Part shown: one piece after another, positions 1-6,702 of the stretch | Position numbering within the stretch: the stretch's first letter is position 1 | Layout: each line of letters begins with the position of its first letter | NCBI GenBank assembly: GCA_023261605.1 | Contig: JAHFOP010000031.1 | Location: 1,902-11,749, forward strand | Source of the DNA: Candidatus Moraniibacteriota bacterium | GTDB lineage: Bacteria; Patescibacteriota; Minisyncoccia; Moranbacterales; UBA2206 | DNA: 9,848 nucleotides | Reading direction: 5' to 3' | The notes under the pieces: generated by a model | The model's database searches: none | What the model saw: only the letters and a program-made list of their open reading frames with translations | Told to the model about the DNA's origin: nothing | Position numbers and translations under genes: made by a program

Positions 1-2
1 TG

Positions 3-1286
3 GTCTATGTCAAACCGGCCGTTTTCAAAGCTGAACAAGGATTCAACTCGACCTTGCCACTGGCCAATGACGAACTGGACATCGGGACTTCCATGAACAG
101 CTCTCCGCTTTCCACAACATTCCCTTTTGTTTCCTCGACACTTTCCAGTGATACCGGCATTCTCTATGGCATCAACCGGCACAACAACAGTTTGATCATC
201 TTTGATCGTTTTGAAATGGAAAATGCCAACATGGTGGTCTTCGCCAAATCCGGCGCTGGGAAAAGTTATTCCGTGAAGCTGGAAATTTTGCGCATGCTTA
301 TGCTCGGCACGGATGTCATCATCATCGATCCGGAAAATGAATACAAGCATCTTTGTGATACGGTCGGCGGATCTTTTGTGAAAATTTCTCTCAATTCAGG
401 CAATCATCTCAATCCTTTTGACCTGCCGCGCGTAGGTGAAGACGAAGACGCGGAAGATATTTTCCGCAACAACACCGCGGCCATCTTGGGACTTTTGCAT
501 ATCATGCTTGGCTCCATCACTCCGGAAGAAGATTCTATTTTGGACCGCGCCGTGCGAGAAACCTATGCCATTCGCGACATCACGGCTTCGATAAATTTTA
601 ATGCTCTTCCGCGGGAATCCTACCCAACCATGTCCGATCTCTATCAAGTTCTCAAAAATATGGACGGCGGAGAAAATTTGGCCATCAGAATGGAAAAATA
701 TACCGAAGGAGTTTTCTCGGGCTTTCTCAACAACACTTCCAATGTCAAAGTGGACAATCAGATGATGGTTTTCAATATTCGCGATATGGAAGAAGAACTG
801 CGCCCTGTCGCCATGTACATCGTCATGCAATTCATCTGGAATGAAATGAGAACCAATGTCAAAAAAAGATTAGTCTTGGTGGATGAAGCTTGGGTCATGA
901 TGAAATATGACGACGCCGCTTCTTTCATTTTCGGCATTGCAAAACGTTGTCGCAAATATTACACCGGCCTCACCACCATCACGCAGGATGTCAATGATTT
1001 TCTCGGCTCTCGCTACGGCAAAGCGATTGTGACCAATTCTTCCATTCAGCTCCTCTTGAAACAATCTCCCGCGGCCGTGGATGTCATCAGTGAAACTTTC
1101 TATTTGACCGAACAAGAAAAATTTCTACTCTTGGAATCCAACGTCGGAGAAGGCATCTTCTTCGCCGGCACCAAACACGTCGCTATCAAAATTGTTGCTT
1201 CCTATTCTGAAGACCAAGTCATCACCACCGACCCAGCCCAATTGGAAGAAATTGAACAAGCCAAAAAAGAATTTCGTGATGAATAA
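3..1286 (+). CDS. virB4: VirB4/TraC-family type IV secretion ATPase, C-terminal part (5' end outside window)
   Basis: This is the ATPase half of a VirB4-type protein, the cytoplasmic motor that powers assembly or export in type IV secretion and conjugation systems. The frame is open to the left edge. The residues before the TTG at 54 (VYVKPAVFKAEQGFNST) continue the usual VirB4 'Q..F.S.LP' segment, so that TTG is not a real start; 427 residues are visible. Seen in order: the FPF motif near 120, the family pattern 'GILYGIN' then 'FDR', Walker A AKSGAGKS at 243-266, Walker B LVLVDEAW ending at 893 (Asp-Glu at 882-887), and the downstream ITQD glutamine motif at about 978-989. The end is a TAA nine bases before the next gene. 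All the nucleotide-binding motifs are intact, so an active ATPase is expected. Family assignment is firm; whether the system moves DNA, protein or pilus subunits cannot be read from this gene alone. Confidence 0.93.
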   Translation, partial: VYVKPAVFKAEQGFNSTLPLANDELDIGTSMNSSPLSTTFPFVSSTLSSDTGILYGINRHNNSLIIFDRFEMENANMVVFAKSGAGKSYSVKLEILRMLMLGTDVIIIDPENEYKHLCDTVGGSFVKISLNSGNHLNPFDLPRVGEDEDAEDIFRNNTAAILGLLHIMLGSITPEEDSILDRAVRETYAIRDITASINFNALPRESYPTMSDLYQVLKNMDGGENLAIRMEKYTEGVFSGFLNNTSNVKVDNQMMVFNIRDMEEELRPVAMYIVMQFIWNEMRTNVKKRLVLVDEAWVMMKYDDAASFIFGIAKRCRKYYTGLTTITQDVNDFLGSRYGKAIVTNSSIQLLLKQSPAAVDVISETFYLTEQEKFLLLESNVGEGIFFAGTKHVAIKIVASYSEDQVITTDPAQLEEIEQAKKEFRDE

Positions 1287-1295
1287 AAACTATAT

Positions 1296-1919
1296 ATGTC
1301 CCAATACGATCCACAAAAAAGACAAGCCATTCTAGACGCACGAAGAGAGAGCAGGAAAAAAGAAGCGCGGGAGCATTTAAAAGAACGTAGTACCGGAGAA
1401 AATCAAGAAGCAGCTAGAAAAAATATTGACAAGTTCAAGAGAAACAACGAGGCGAAAAATAGCGTTAAGAGTAAAGCTGATAAACTGAAGGGTATAAAAA
1501 ATCTGGCCAAAAATGCCACCCCTTGGAGGATTTTGTCACTTCTTAGCGAGTGCCATCTGTTCCTTGATATACCCTATGCCATCGCTCTTTTCTTTGCTAT
1601 CCTAAAAGACATTCTCGATTTATCGGAAGTAACCGGCATCGGCTATGCCTTTGTGATAGTTTTCACCTTTATTTGCTCTGCTTTTATTGCTATGATGATG
1701 CTTCTCGCGCGCGGCAGTGGGGGAAACGGAAACAGAAAAGATATTCGCAGCTGGCTGACTCTTCTATCTGGAACAACGGCTGAAATGATTTTCGGCATAG
1801 ACATTTTGCCCATTGAAACCCTGACCGTCCTCATCATATACACATTCGCTCTCATGGCTAGAAAACAAGCCGCCGAAGAGAAAGCTTTGGAGCGAAATTC
1901 TCAAGAAGTCTACGCGTAA
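1296..1919 (+). CDS. Conserved-type membrane protein with basic helical N-terminus, function unknown
   Basis: 207 residues. Residues 1-70 are strongly charged and lysine/arginine-rich (for example RRESRKKEAREHLKERS), predicted helical or coiled and, by the positive-inside rule, cytoplasmic. Hydrophobic segments follow at about 77-108, 114-138 and 170-188, and the tail is charged again (RKQAAEEKALER). Between helices two and three lies a glycine-rich hinge (GSGGNGN), and before helix three a segment GTTAEMIFGIDILPIETLTV whose Pro/Glu pattern looks conserved rather than random. It begins nine bases after the VirB4 stop, so it is almost certainly cotranscribed. ATG at 1296 is chosen because it is the first ATG after the VirB4 stop and keeps the full charged region; no Shine-Dalgarno precedes it. 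I do not recognise a named family. A role as an inner-membrane platform or adaptor for the VirB4 machine is a guess from position and topology. Confidence 0.85.
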   Translation: MSQYDPQKRQAILDARRESRKKEAREHLKERSTGENQEAARKNIDKFKRNNEAKNSVKSKADKLKGIKNLAKNATPWRILSLLSECHLFLDIPYAIALFFAILKDILDLSEVTGIGYAFVIVFTFICSAFIAMMMLLARGSGGNGNRKDIRSWLTLLSGTTAEMIFGIDILPIETLTVLIIYTFALMARKQAAEEKALERNSQEVYA

Positions 1920-1943
1920 CATTGTCTAAATCATTTTAGTTTT

Positions 1944-2603
1944 ATGCAAACAATCACTGCTTATTTGGAAAAATTATCCGCTCATAAGGAACTCTTGGTC
2001 ACTTCTTTGGTTGCTGTTTTTTGCATTCTCCTCTCGGCTTTTTTTCCAACCGACAATCAATTTCAATTGATTTCCAAAAACATTTTTTTTCTGGTTTTTC
2101 TTCCAATGCTCTACATCAAGCTGATTCTCAAGGGCAATCTCTCTGATTGGGGCTGGAATTTTGAAAACAAAAAAGAGGGCGCTCTTCTGGGTGCCCTGGC
2201 TTTCTTGGCCAGCTTAATCATTTTTTATTTGATCATCCGCTTCACCACTTTTTCTTCTCACTACACAATCAGCCCTCTGGTGCGAAACAATTTCGGCATA
2301 TTCATTCTGTATGAATTGGTTTTTTTCAATATCTTTTTTTTCACGCAAGAATTTTTCTTCAAAGGATTTTTGCTTTTTTCTTTCCGCCCATTTTTTGTTT
2401 ATTCTGTCCTCATCCAAGCGGGAGTCTACTGCGCGACCACTTTTCTTTCCAGTAGCCCATCTTTACAAGCATTACCGCTTATTTTTCTTTCCTTAATCGG
2501 CGGCTATGTGACTTACAAAACGCGATCTTTTTTGTACTCGTATATTTTCGGATTATTGTTTATAATAATATTAGATGCTTATATCATTCATCTGGTAAAA
2601 TAA
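1944..2603 (+). CDS. CPBP (Abi/CaaX protease-like) membrane protein with degraded catalytic motifs
   Basis: 219 residues, very hydrophobic, with about six or seven membrane segments; phenylalanine makes up 32 residues. The layout resembles the CPBP intramembrane metalloprotease family: a soluble turn LSDWGW at 67-72 before a helix, then TQEFFFKGFLLF at 134-145 where active members have EExxxR, then AGVYCATTF at 159-167 where they have FxxxH, and a last helix SYIFGLLFIIILD where they have a His/Asn pair. Here the first Glu is Gln135, Arg is Lys140, and the metal-binding His residues are absent. It may therefore be a non-catalytic relative with a structural role, or an unrelated protein with a chance likeness. 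The gene sits 24 bases after its neighbour and seven bases before the next, inside the secretion-gene row. ATG at 1944 follows an AT-rich leader without a Shine-Dalgarno. The gene itself is secure; the family call is moderate. Confidence 0.8.
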   Translation: MQTITAYLEKLSAHKELLVTSLVAVFCILLSAFFPTDNQFQLISKNIFFLVFLPMLYIKLILKGNLSDWGWNFENKKEGALLGALAFLASLIIFYLIIRFTTFSSHYTISPLVRNNFGIFILYELVFFNIFFFTQEFFFKGFLLFSFRPFFVYSVLIQAGVYCATTFLSSSPSLQALPLIFLSLIGGYVTYKTRSFLYSYIFGLLFIIILDAYIIHLVK

Positions 2604-2610
2604 GTTTACT

Positions 2611-5229
2611 ATGCAAATGAAAAATAAAAAAAACTTTTTCCATCTCTTGGTTTTGTTAGTCCTGCTTCTATCCTCGGCTGTTCCTGCGCAAGCCGATTTC
2701 AGTTACCCCGCTCCGGCGGCGGCGGCGACACAAGCCTTCAATGCAATCCTCGATTTGCTCGGCATTAACCGATCCGCCATGCAATACGGAGTGGCCGTCA
2801 TGAATGCCGCCCCGCAAAAACAAACCGCCCCGCAAGTGTCCTTAACTTTCACCCCCAGCGACCCACAACTCGGCGACAAACTCACTGCTACCGCCACCCC
2901 ACTTTATTTCATGAATGATACCAACAAGATTTATTTTACTTGGTTTCTAAAACAAAAAGATTGCGACAAGTCTGACAGCCCGAGCGGAGACGAGAAAAGC
3001 CGGTGCGACCTGAACAATGATGGCCGTGTGGACATTGAGGATTATAAGATAGAAGCGATACGCATCATTGCTAACGCCGATTTTAATTGGGAAAATGCCG
3101 ACTATTCCCATTCTGACAGCAACAGCGCCTATAAAGCCGTTTTTGGAGGAGATGATCAACGCGGGAAAAATCCATCTTGCTACATCCAGGACGTTCCATC
3201 CGGCAATGCCTATCCTATTGATTGCAATTCGCATCTCTTCCCCGATGCTCCGCATGAAAACACCGGTGACGGTTCATATAATAGCGAGGAGGAAAAATTC
3301 TGGCACACCGATCCTACCAGCACCGACACCGCACAAACCGGCAACACCGATGAAGCCAATGTCGCGGGACTTGGCATCAACACTTTCACTTGGAATTACA
3401 CCCCTGGAGATGAAGTGGGTGTCGTAGTGGAAGGGTCTTCCATTGAACCATCGCTTACACTGGACGGCTCTTACCGCACGATGTGGGCCGCTCCCAAAGG
3501 TCTCTGTTCCAGCAATACAGTGGATGCCAACACCGACTATCCCAAAACTTCCACCACCACTCTTTCAACGTCAATAGACACTCCGGATGTCGGAGAAACA
3601 ACCACGGAGACAGAAACAACCACGCAAACAATGACCAATCAGGATGGAATATTTGCCACAATAACAACTACCATCGTTGACACGACTACAATCACCAACT
3701 CCGAAACCCAAGCCATTCTTTCTCAAAACTCCTCTCAAATTTCTTCCAGCAGCGCAACCATCGATATTTCTGATGATATCCACAGCCTATCATTGAAAGA
3801 CAACGGCCGAACCATCCAGTCCATTTCCAATGTTTCCGACTTGAATGCTTGCTTATATGATAACTTGGTTACGCCGGCAGAAAACAGTCCCGAGAGTCAA
3901 AAACTGGACGTGAGTCTATCTTTTTCGCCATCTTCTCCAATAAATGACCCTTCCAGTTATTCCAGTCCTGAACTGAGCAATGGCGATGAGTTGATCGTTC
4001 AGTCGTCCATTCCCAATGCTAACGACGCGACTTATTTGCAATATTCATGGCAAGTCTTTGCTTCCGATGAGCCAAATCCAAGCTCTTGGGGAAACCCCTT
4101 ACCAAAATCTTCCTTGCCAAACGCCACCCAAATGGACGGGCTGGGACTCTCTTCTTTTAAATTTAAATTGAATCTGGCTACTCAGAAAAAATATTTAAAT
4201 ATAATATTAACTGCCAAAGAAAACACAGGCGACAACCTCTTTCGAGAAGGACACGCCAGTGTGCTCGTCCCGATTATCTCCAATAGCAATGTGATCGATG
4301 TTTTTGACACATCTCTTTCTGGCACCTCAGATCCGCACGTCAGTATGGCTGATGAAATTTGCACTTCCGCAGTGGAAAACGCTATTTGCCCAGTAACCAA
4401 AAACAGCATCATCGGAGTCAAGATAAATTCATCCTCTTTGACAGACTTTTTTTGGACAATTGATGGCACGCCTTTCACCTACCAAGAATGTTTTTTTGAC
4501 GGCTGCGATTTAAACAAACAAACCAACGTAGCCTATTTCCCCGCCTTGAAAGAAATTGGTGATCAATACACCATAACACTGACAGCCACCAATCAAGAAA
4601 CCGGTGAAAAAGTGAACTTAGCCAGAACTTTTCAGGTGGTGGCTCCAACAATTTCCATATCTTCGGCTGATGAAAGCGCCTGTAAGCCGGTTCTTTTAGG
4701 CAACTACATAGATATGAGTGGCAGAAAATGGCCGGACTATAGTCAAACTGATTTTATGGGGCTGGCTGATAATCAGCTGACGTTGCGCGCTGTGACAACA
4801 GGCTTCACTGCTTCTCCGGCTGATTTGTTTTGGACTATTGATGGCACTACTATAAATGTGGATACTGTGGCAGCCTCACGCTTCGCTATTGATGCTAATG
4901 GAGTTTTGGCTCTGCCCACCAAACAACTTGGCGAAAATTATGAAGTTTCCGTCGGCACTCTTTATGCCCAGAGCAACCTAGTCAAAACTGCCCTCAATAA
5001 ATACTGGAACGTTCCCTACGACCAGTTCTATGAAAAAAATATCTCCGCTCACATTTCTATCCAAATACAAGAAGGATCTTTGCCAGTCGCCTCCGTTCAA
5101 GCCAAAAAAATCCTCGCCACCATCTACACCAGCACTCCTGCCTATTTAGCCTTTCTCTTGCGTATCGTGCTGACAATTTCCCTCATTCTTTTCACCTCAC
5201 AACTAGTGCTGTCATTTTCCCCAATATAA
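2611..5229 (+). CDS. Large exported, C-terminally anchored protein with Ca-binding-type loops and Ig/PKD-like repeats
   Basis: 872 residues. A signal peptide (basic KNKK, Leu-rich core, AQA at 26-28) suggests cleavage before Asp29; a hydrophobic helix at about 844-866 ends six residues before the C-terminus, so the body lies outside the membrane with almost no cytoplasmic tail. An EF-hand/dockerin-type loop DLNNDGRVDIED occupies 133-144. Residues 219-250 (GDG...EEEKFWHTDP...GNTDEAN) resemble acidic thrombospondin type 3-like calcium repeats. Residues 311-385 are a Ser/Thr-rich stretch likely to be an extended, possibly glycosylated spacer. Beta-sandwich-like (Ig/PKD) segments centre on Trp111, Trp480, Trp615 and Trp741, the last two sharing the motif FWTIDGT. 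Cysteine pairs suggest disulfides. ATG at 2611 is used; an in-frame ATG at 2617 would also leave an intact signal peptide. It lies in the VirB4 row, so a scaffold or adhesive surface part of that machine is likely but unproven. No enzymatic motif was seen. Confidence 0.85.
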   Translation: MQMKNKKNFFHLLVLLVLLLSSAVPAQADFSYPAPAAAATQAFNAILDLLGINRSAMQYGVAVMNAAPQKQTAPQVSLTFTPSDPQLGDKLTATATPLYFMNDTNKIYFTWFLKQKDCDKSDSPSGDEKSRCDLNNDGRVDIEDYKIEAIRIIANADFNWENADYSHSDSNSAYKAVFGGDDQRGKNPSCYIQDVPSGNAYPIDCNSHLFPDAPHENTGDGSYNSEEEKFWHTDPTSTDTAQTGNTDEANVAGLGINTFTWNYTPGDEVGVVVEGSSIEPSLTLDGSYRTMWAAPKGLCSSNTVDANTDYPKTSTTTLSTSIDTPDVGETTTETETTTQTMTNQDGIFATITTTIVDTTTITNSETQAILSQNSSQISSSSATIDISDDIHSLSLKDNGRTIQSISNVSDLNACLYDNLVTPAENSPESQKLDVSLSFSPSSPINDPSSYSSPELSNGDELIVQSSIPNANDATYLQYSWQVFASDEPNPSSWGNPLPKSSLPNATQMDGLGLSSFKFKLNLATQKKYLNIILTAKENTGDNLFREGHASVLVPIISNSNVIDVFDTSLSGTSDPHVSMADEICTSAVENAICPVTKNSIIGVKINSSSLTDFFWTIDGTPFTYQECFFDGCDLNKQTNVAYFPALKEIGDQYTITLTATNQETGEKVNLARTFQVVAPTISISSADESACKPVLLGNYIDMSGRKWPDYSQTDFMGLADNQLTLRAVTTGFTASPADLFWTIDGTTINVDTVAASRFAIDANGVLALPTKQLGENYEVSVGTLYAQSNLVKTALNKYWNVPYDQFYEKNISAHISIQIQEGSLPVASVQAKKILATIYTSTPAYLAFLLRIVLTISLILFTSQLVLSFSPI

Positions 5230-5247
5230 AAAGAGAAAATTAAAAAA

Positions 5248-6099
5248 ATGAAAATTAAAAAAATAATCTTAGCGCTTTTTGCGACAATAGTTATTTTCCC
5301 GACCCTTACTTTGGCCACCGTATCTGCCTACACCTACACCCCCATGGAAGCCATTCCGGGGTTTGGCAGTCCCTCAGATTTCCCCAGCTACGTCCACGCT
5401 ATTTATAAGTTTGGTTTGTGGACCATTGGCATCTCAGCTCTTCTCATGATTATGGTCGGCGGTTATATGTACCTGGTTTCGGCTGGCAATTCCTCACAAA
5501 CCGGCAAAGCTAAGGGCGTTATCACCGACGCCATCATCGGACTCATTCTGGCACTCGTTTCTTGGCTACTGCTCTACACCATCAATCCGGATTTGGTTAA
5601 ATTGCCAGCCGCGAACACTAGCTCAAGCTCAAGCGGTGGTGGAAGTGGTGGTGGTGGTGGTGGTGGCGGTGGTGGAAATGGAACCTGCTCTCCCGCGCAA
5701 AGTGGGGATTGTTCAGTTGCAAATTTGCAAAATACTTGCTTTGGATCAAATGCTGAACAAGCATCTTCTATTTGCATGGGAGAAAGCGGTGGCAACGCAA
5801 CGATTCCCAGCGGGACAGACAAGTGTGCCAATGGCGGTGATTCCGTTTCCATAGGCTTATTTCAAATAAATCTCACCAATCACCAAGTAGGCGGACTCAA
5901 TTGCCCAAGTGCTTTCAGTGGCGGCGCATACACAGCCCAAAACCATAATTGCAAAGTTGAAAATCGAGATTTATACAATCAATGCGTAGCCGCCGCCGGC
6001 AACCCCGCCAATAATATTAACGCAGCCTGTGCAATCGGAAGCAATGGAGCTCACTGGGGGCAATGGGGCGCTAATGGAAAATGCGGTTTCAATAAATAA
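5248..6099 (+). CDS. VirB2/TrbC-like pilin module fused to a lysozyme-like domain
   Basis: 283 residues. A signal peptide (residues 1 to about 27) is followed by two membrane helices at about 52-78 and 85-111 with the pattern GGYMYLVSAGN, then AKGVI, then SWLLLYTINPDL, typical of the small VirB2/TrbC-like pilins of Patescibacteria. A Ser/Gly linker runs from 125 to 145, including ten consecutive glycines at 134-143. The rest is a ten-cysteine domain with the lysozyme-superfamily pattern: Glu179 in CMGESGG, then SIGLFQIN at 201-208, then NCPSAF, NINAACAI and HWGQW. Glu179 aligns with the catalytic acid of lysozymes and lytic transglycosylases; the position of the second acid of c-type lysozymes is Ser201, so a single-Glu mechanism would be expected. 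This would be a VirB1-like wall-opening activity joined to a VirB2-like subunit. Start ATG 5248 is 18 bases after the previous stop and gives a clean signal peptide. Weak alternative: a non-catalytic glycan-binding domain. Confidence 0.88.
   Translation: MKIKKIILALFATIVIFPTLTLATVSAYTYTPMEAIPGFGSPSDFPSYVHAIYKFGLWTIGISALLMIMVGGYMYLVSAGNSSQTGKAKGVITDAIIGLILALVSWLLLYTINPDLVKLPAANTSSSSSGGGSGGGGGGGGGGNGTCSPAQSGDCSVANLQNTCFGSNAEQASSICMGESGGNATIPSGTDKCANGGDSVSIGLFQINLTNHQVGGLNCPSAFSGGAYTAQNHNCKVENRDLYNQCVAAAGNPANNINAACAIGSNGAHWGQWGANGKCGFNK
5635..5676 (+). repeat. GGT/GGA trinucleotide tract encoding the poly-glycine linker
   Basis: Fourteen codons encode three Gly, one Ser and ten Gly. Six identical GGT codons run without interruption at 5647-5664, followed by GGC, GGT, GGT, GGA. 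It joins the pilin-like and lysozyme-like parts of the surrounding gene in frame. Because the unit is three bases, slippage would change linker length without breaking the frame. Confidence 0.9.
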
Positions 6100-6117
6100 T
6101 TGACTAAAAAAATAAGT

Positions 6118-6657
6118 ATGTCACAAAAAATCAAGATTATTCTTTTTATTATTGGCGTTGTCCTGATTGGCAGTCTTATTTTCCTGCTCTTTTTTCACAA
6201 GCCAACTCAGACCTCCAACACAACCGATGATCAAAATAGCCAATCAAGCACAAATATCCAACCAGCACAACCACCTGTCACCTTTTTGATTCCGGAAAAA
6301 ACAGCCCCCACCATGACATTGCAAACCAAAAAAGGCAACCTGCAAACAAACAACCTCTATCAAAACCCGTTGGAACATCTTTCCCATGATGGCATCGTCT
6401 TTGAAAAAAATAACGATGCCATTGCCTCCTTTTTCCCTCAAGACCAAGGTTTTTTAATAACTCTACTTAACTCTGATTTGGAAAAAGCCCGGACAGAAGC
6501 CGAAAATGATTTTTTGCAAAAATTGAATATCACCAAAGACCAAGCCTGCACTTTAAAAGTTACGCTAAACACTCCCTCTTTTGTCAATCAAAAGGCGGCC
6601 GGAACAAACTATGGACTGAGTTTTTGTCCGAATGGAAAACCTCTGCCCAAACAATAG
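6118..6657 (+). CDS. Small membrane-anchored exported protein, function unknown
   Basis: About 179 residues from ATG 6118. One N-terminal hydrophobic helix (KIKIILFIIGVVLIGSLIFL) follows a short basic start, then a Ser/Thr/Asn/Gln-rich spacer up to the PAQPPV segment, then a mixed domain of about 120 residues outside the membrane. The latter contains a charged helix (DLEKARTEAENDFLQKLNI), then DQACTLKV and, near the end, YGLSFCPNGKP; the two cysteines could form a disulfide. A TTG at 6100, immediately after the previous stop and in the same frame, would add six residues; the ATG is preferred because it gives a compact signal-anchor. Nothing here matches an enzyme family I can name. Its position between the two pilin-hydrolase genes suggests an accessory role in the same envelope machine, for example a chaperone or regulator of the hydrolase domains, but that is inference from position alone. 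Confidence 0.8.
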   Translation: MSQKIKIILFIIGVVLIGSLIFLLFFHKPTQTSNTTDDQNSQSSTNIQPAQPPVTFLIPEKTAPTMTLQTKKGNLQTNNLYQNPLEHLSHDGIVFEKNNDAIASFFPQDQGFLITLLNSDLEKARTEAENDFLQKLNITKDQACTLKVTLNTPSFVNQKAAGTNYGLSFCPNGKPLPKQ

Positions 6658-6702
6658 TTTCAACATTTAAATCCATATTTTTTTATTAATCATTTCCATT
6701 AT
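6658..6702 (+). promoter_or_regulatory. AT-rich 45-base gap, weak candidate -10 element, no Shine-Dalgarno
   Basis: This is the longest gap between plus-strand genes in the window. It contains a run of T and TATTAA at 6684-6689, which could be a -10 element, but no good -35 lies at the right distance (TTTCAA at 6658-6663 is 20 bases away). There is no purine-rich ribosome-binding motif before ATG 6703. An internal promoter is possible but not shown; a U-rich leader is what is directly seen. Confidence 0.2.

Noticed and set aside
54..56. TTG as start codon of the VirB4 gene
   Set aside because: The frame is open to the left edge and the residues before it fit the VirB4 family pattern, so the gene is cut by the window edge.
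396..830. 144-residue minus-strand frame inside virB4
   Set aside because: It is fully antisense to conserved VirB4 ATPase coding sequence, with no recognisable domain of its own.
1926..1943. Possible small terminator, CTAAA-TCAT-TTTAG followed by TTTT
   Set aside because: The stem is only five mostly A-T pairs and it abuts the next start codon, too weak for an intrinsic terminator.
2083..2341. Two runs of eight T (2083-2090 and 2334-2341) as phase-variation sites
   Set aside because: They are explained by phenylalanine-rich membrane coding sequence, and T-runs are common throughout this window.
2532..2566. Candidate promoter TTGTAC ... TATAAT before the large exported protein gene
   Set aside because: The spacer is 23 bases, far from the usual 17, and the site lies inside a coding region with high A+T, so a chance match is likely.
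4160..4210. TATAAT-like stretch with an upstream TTGAAT
   Set aside because: It is internal to the large coding sequence in a locally A+T-rich patch, and no gene begins nearby.
5574..5852. Minus-strand frame with a long proline run
   Set aside because: The proline run is only the complement of the poly-glycine codons in the pilin-lysozyme gene.
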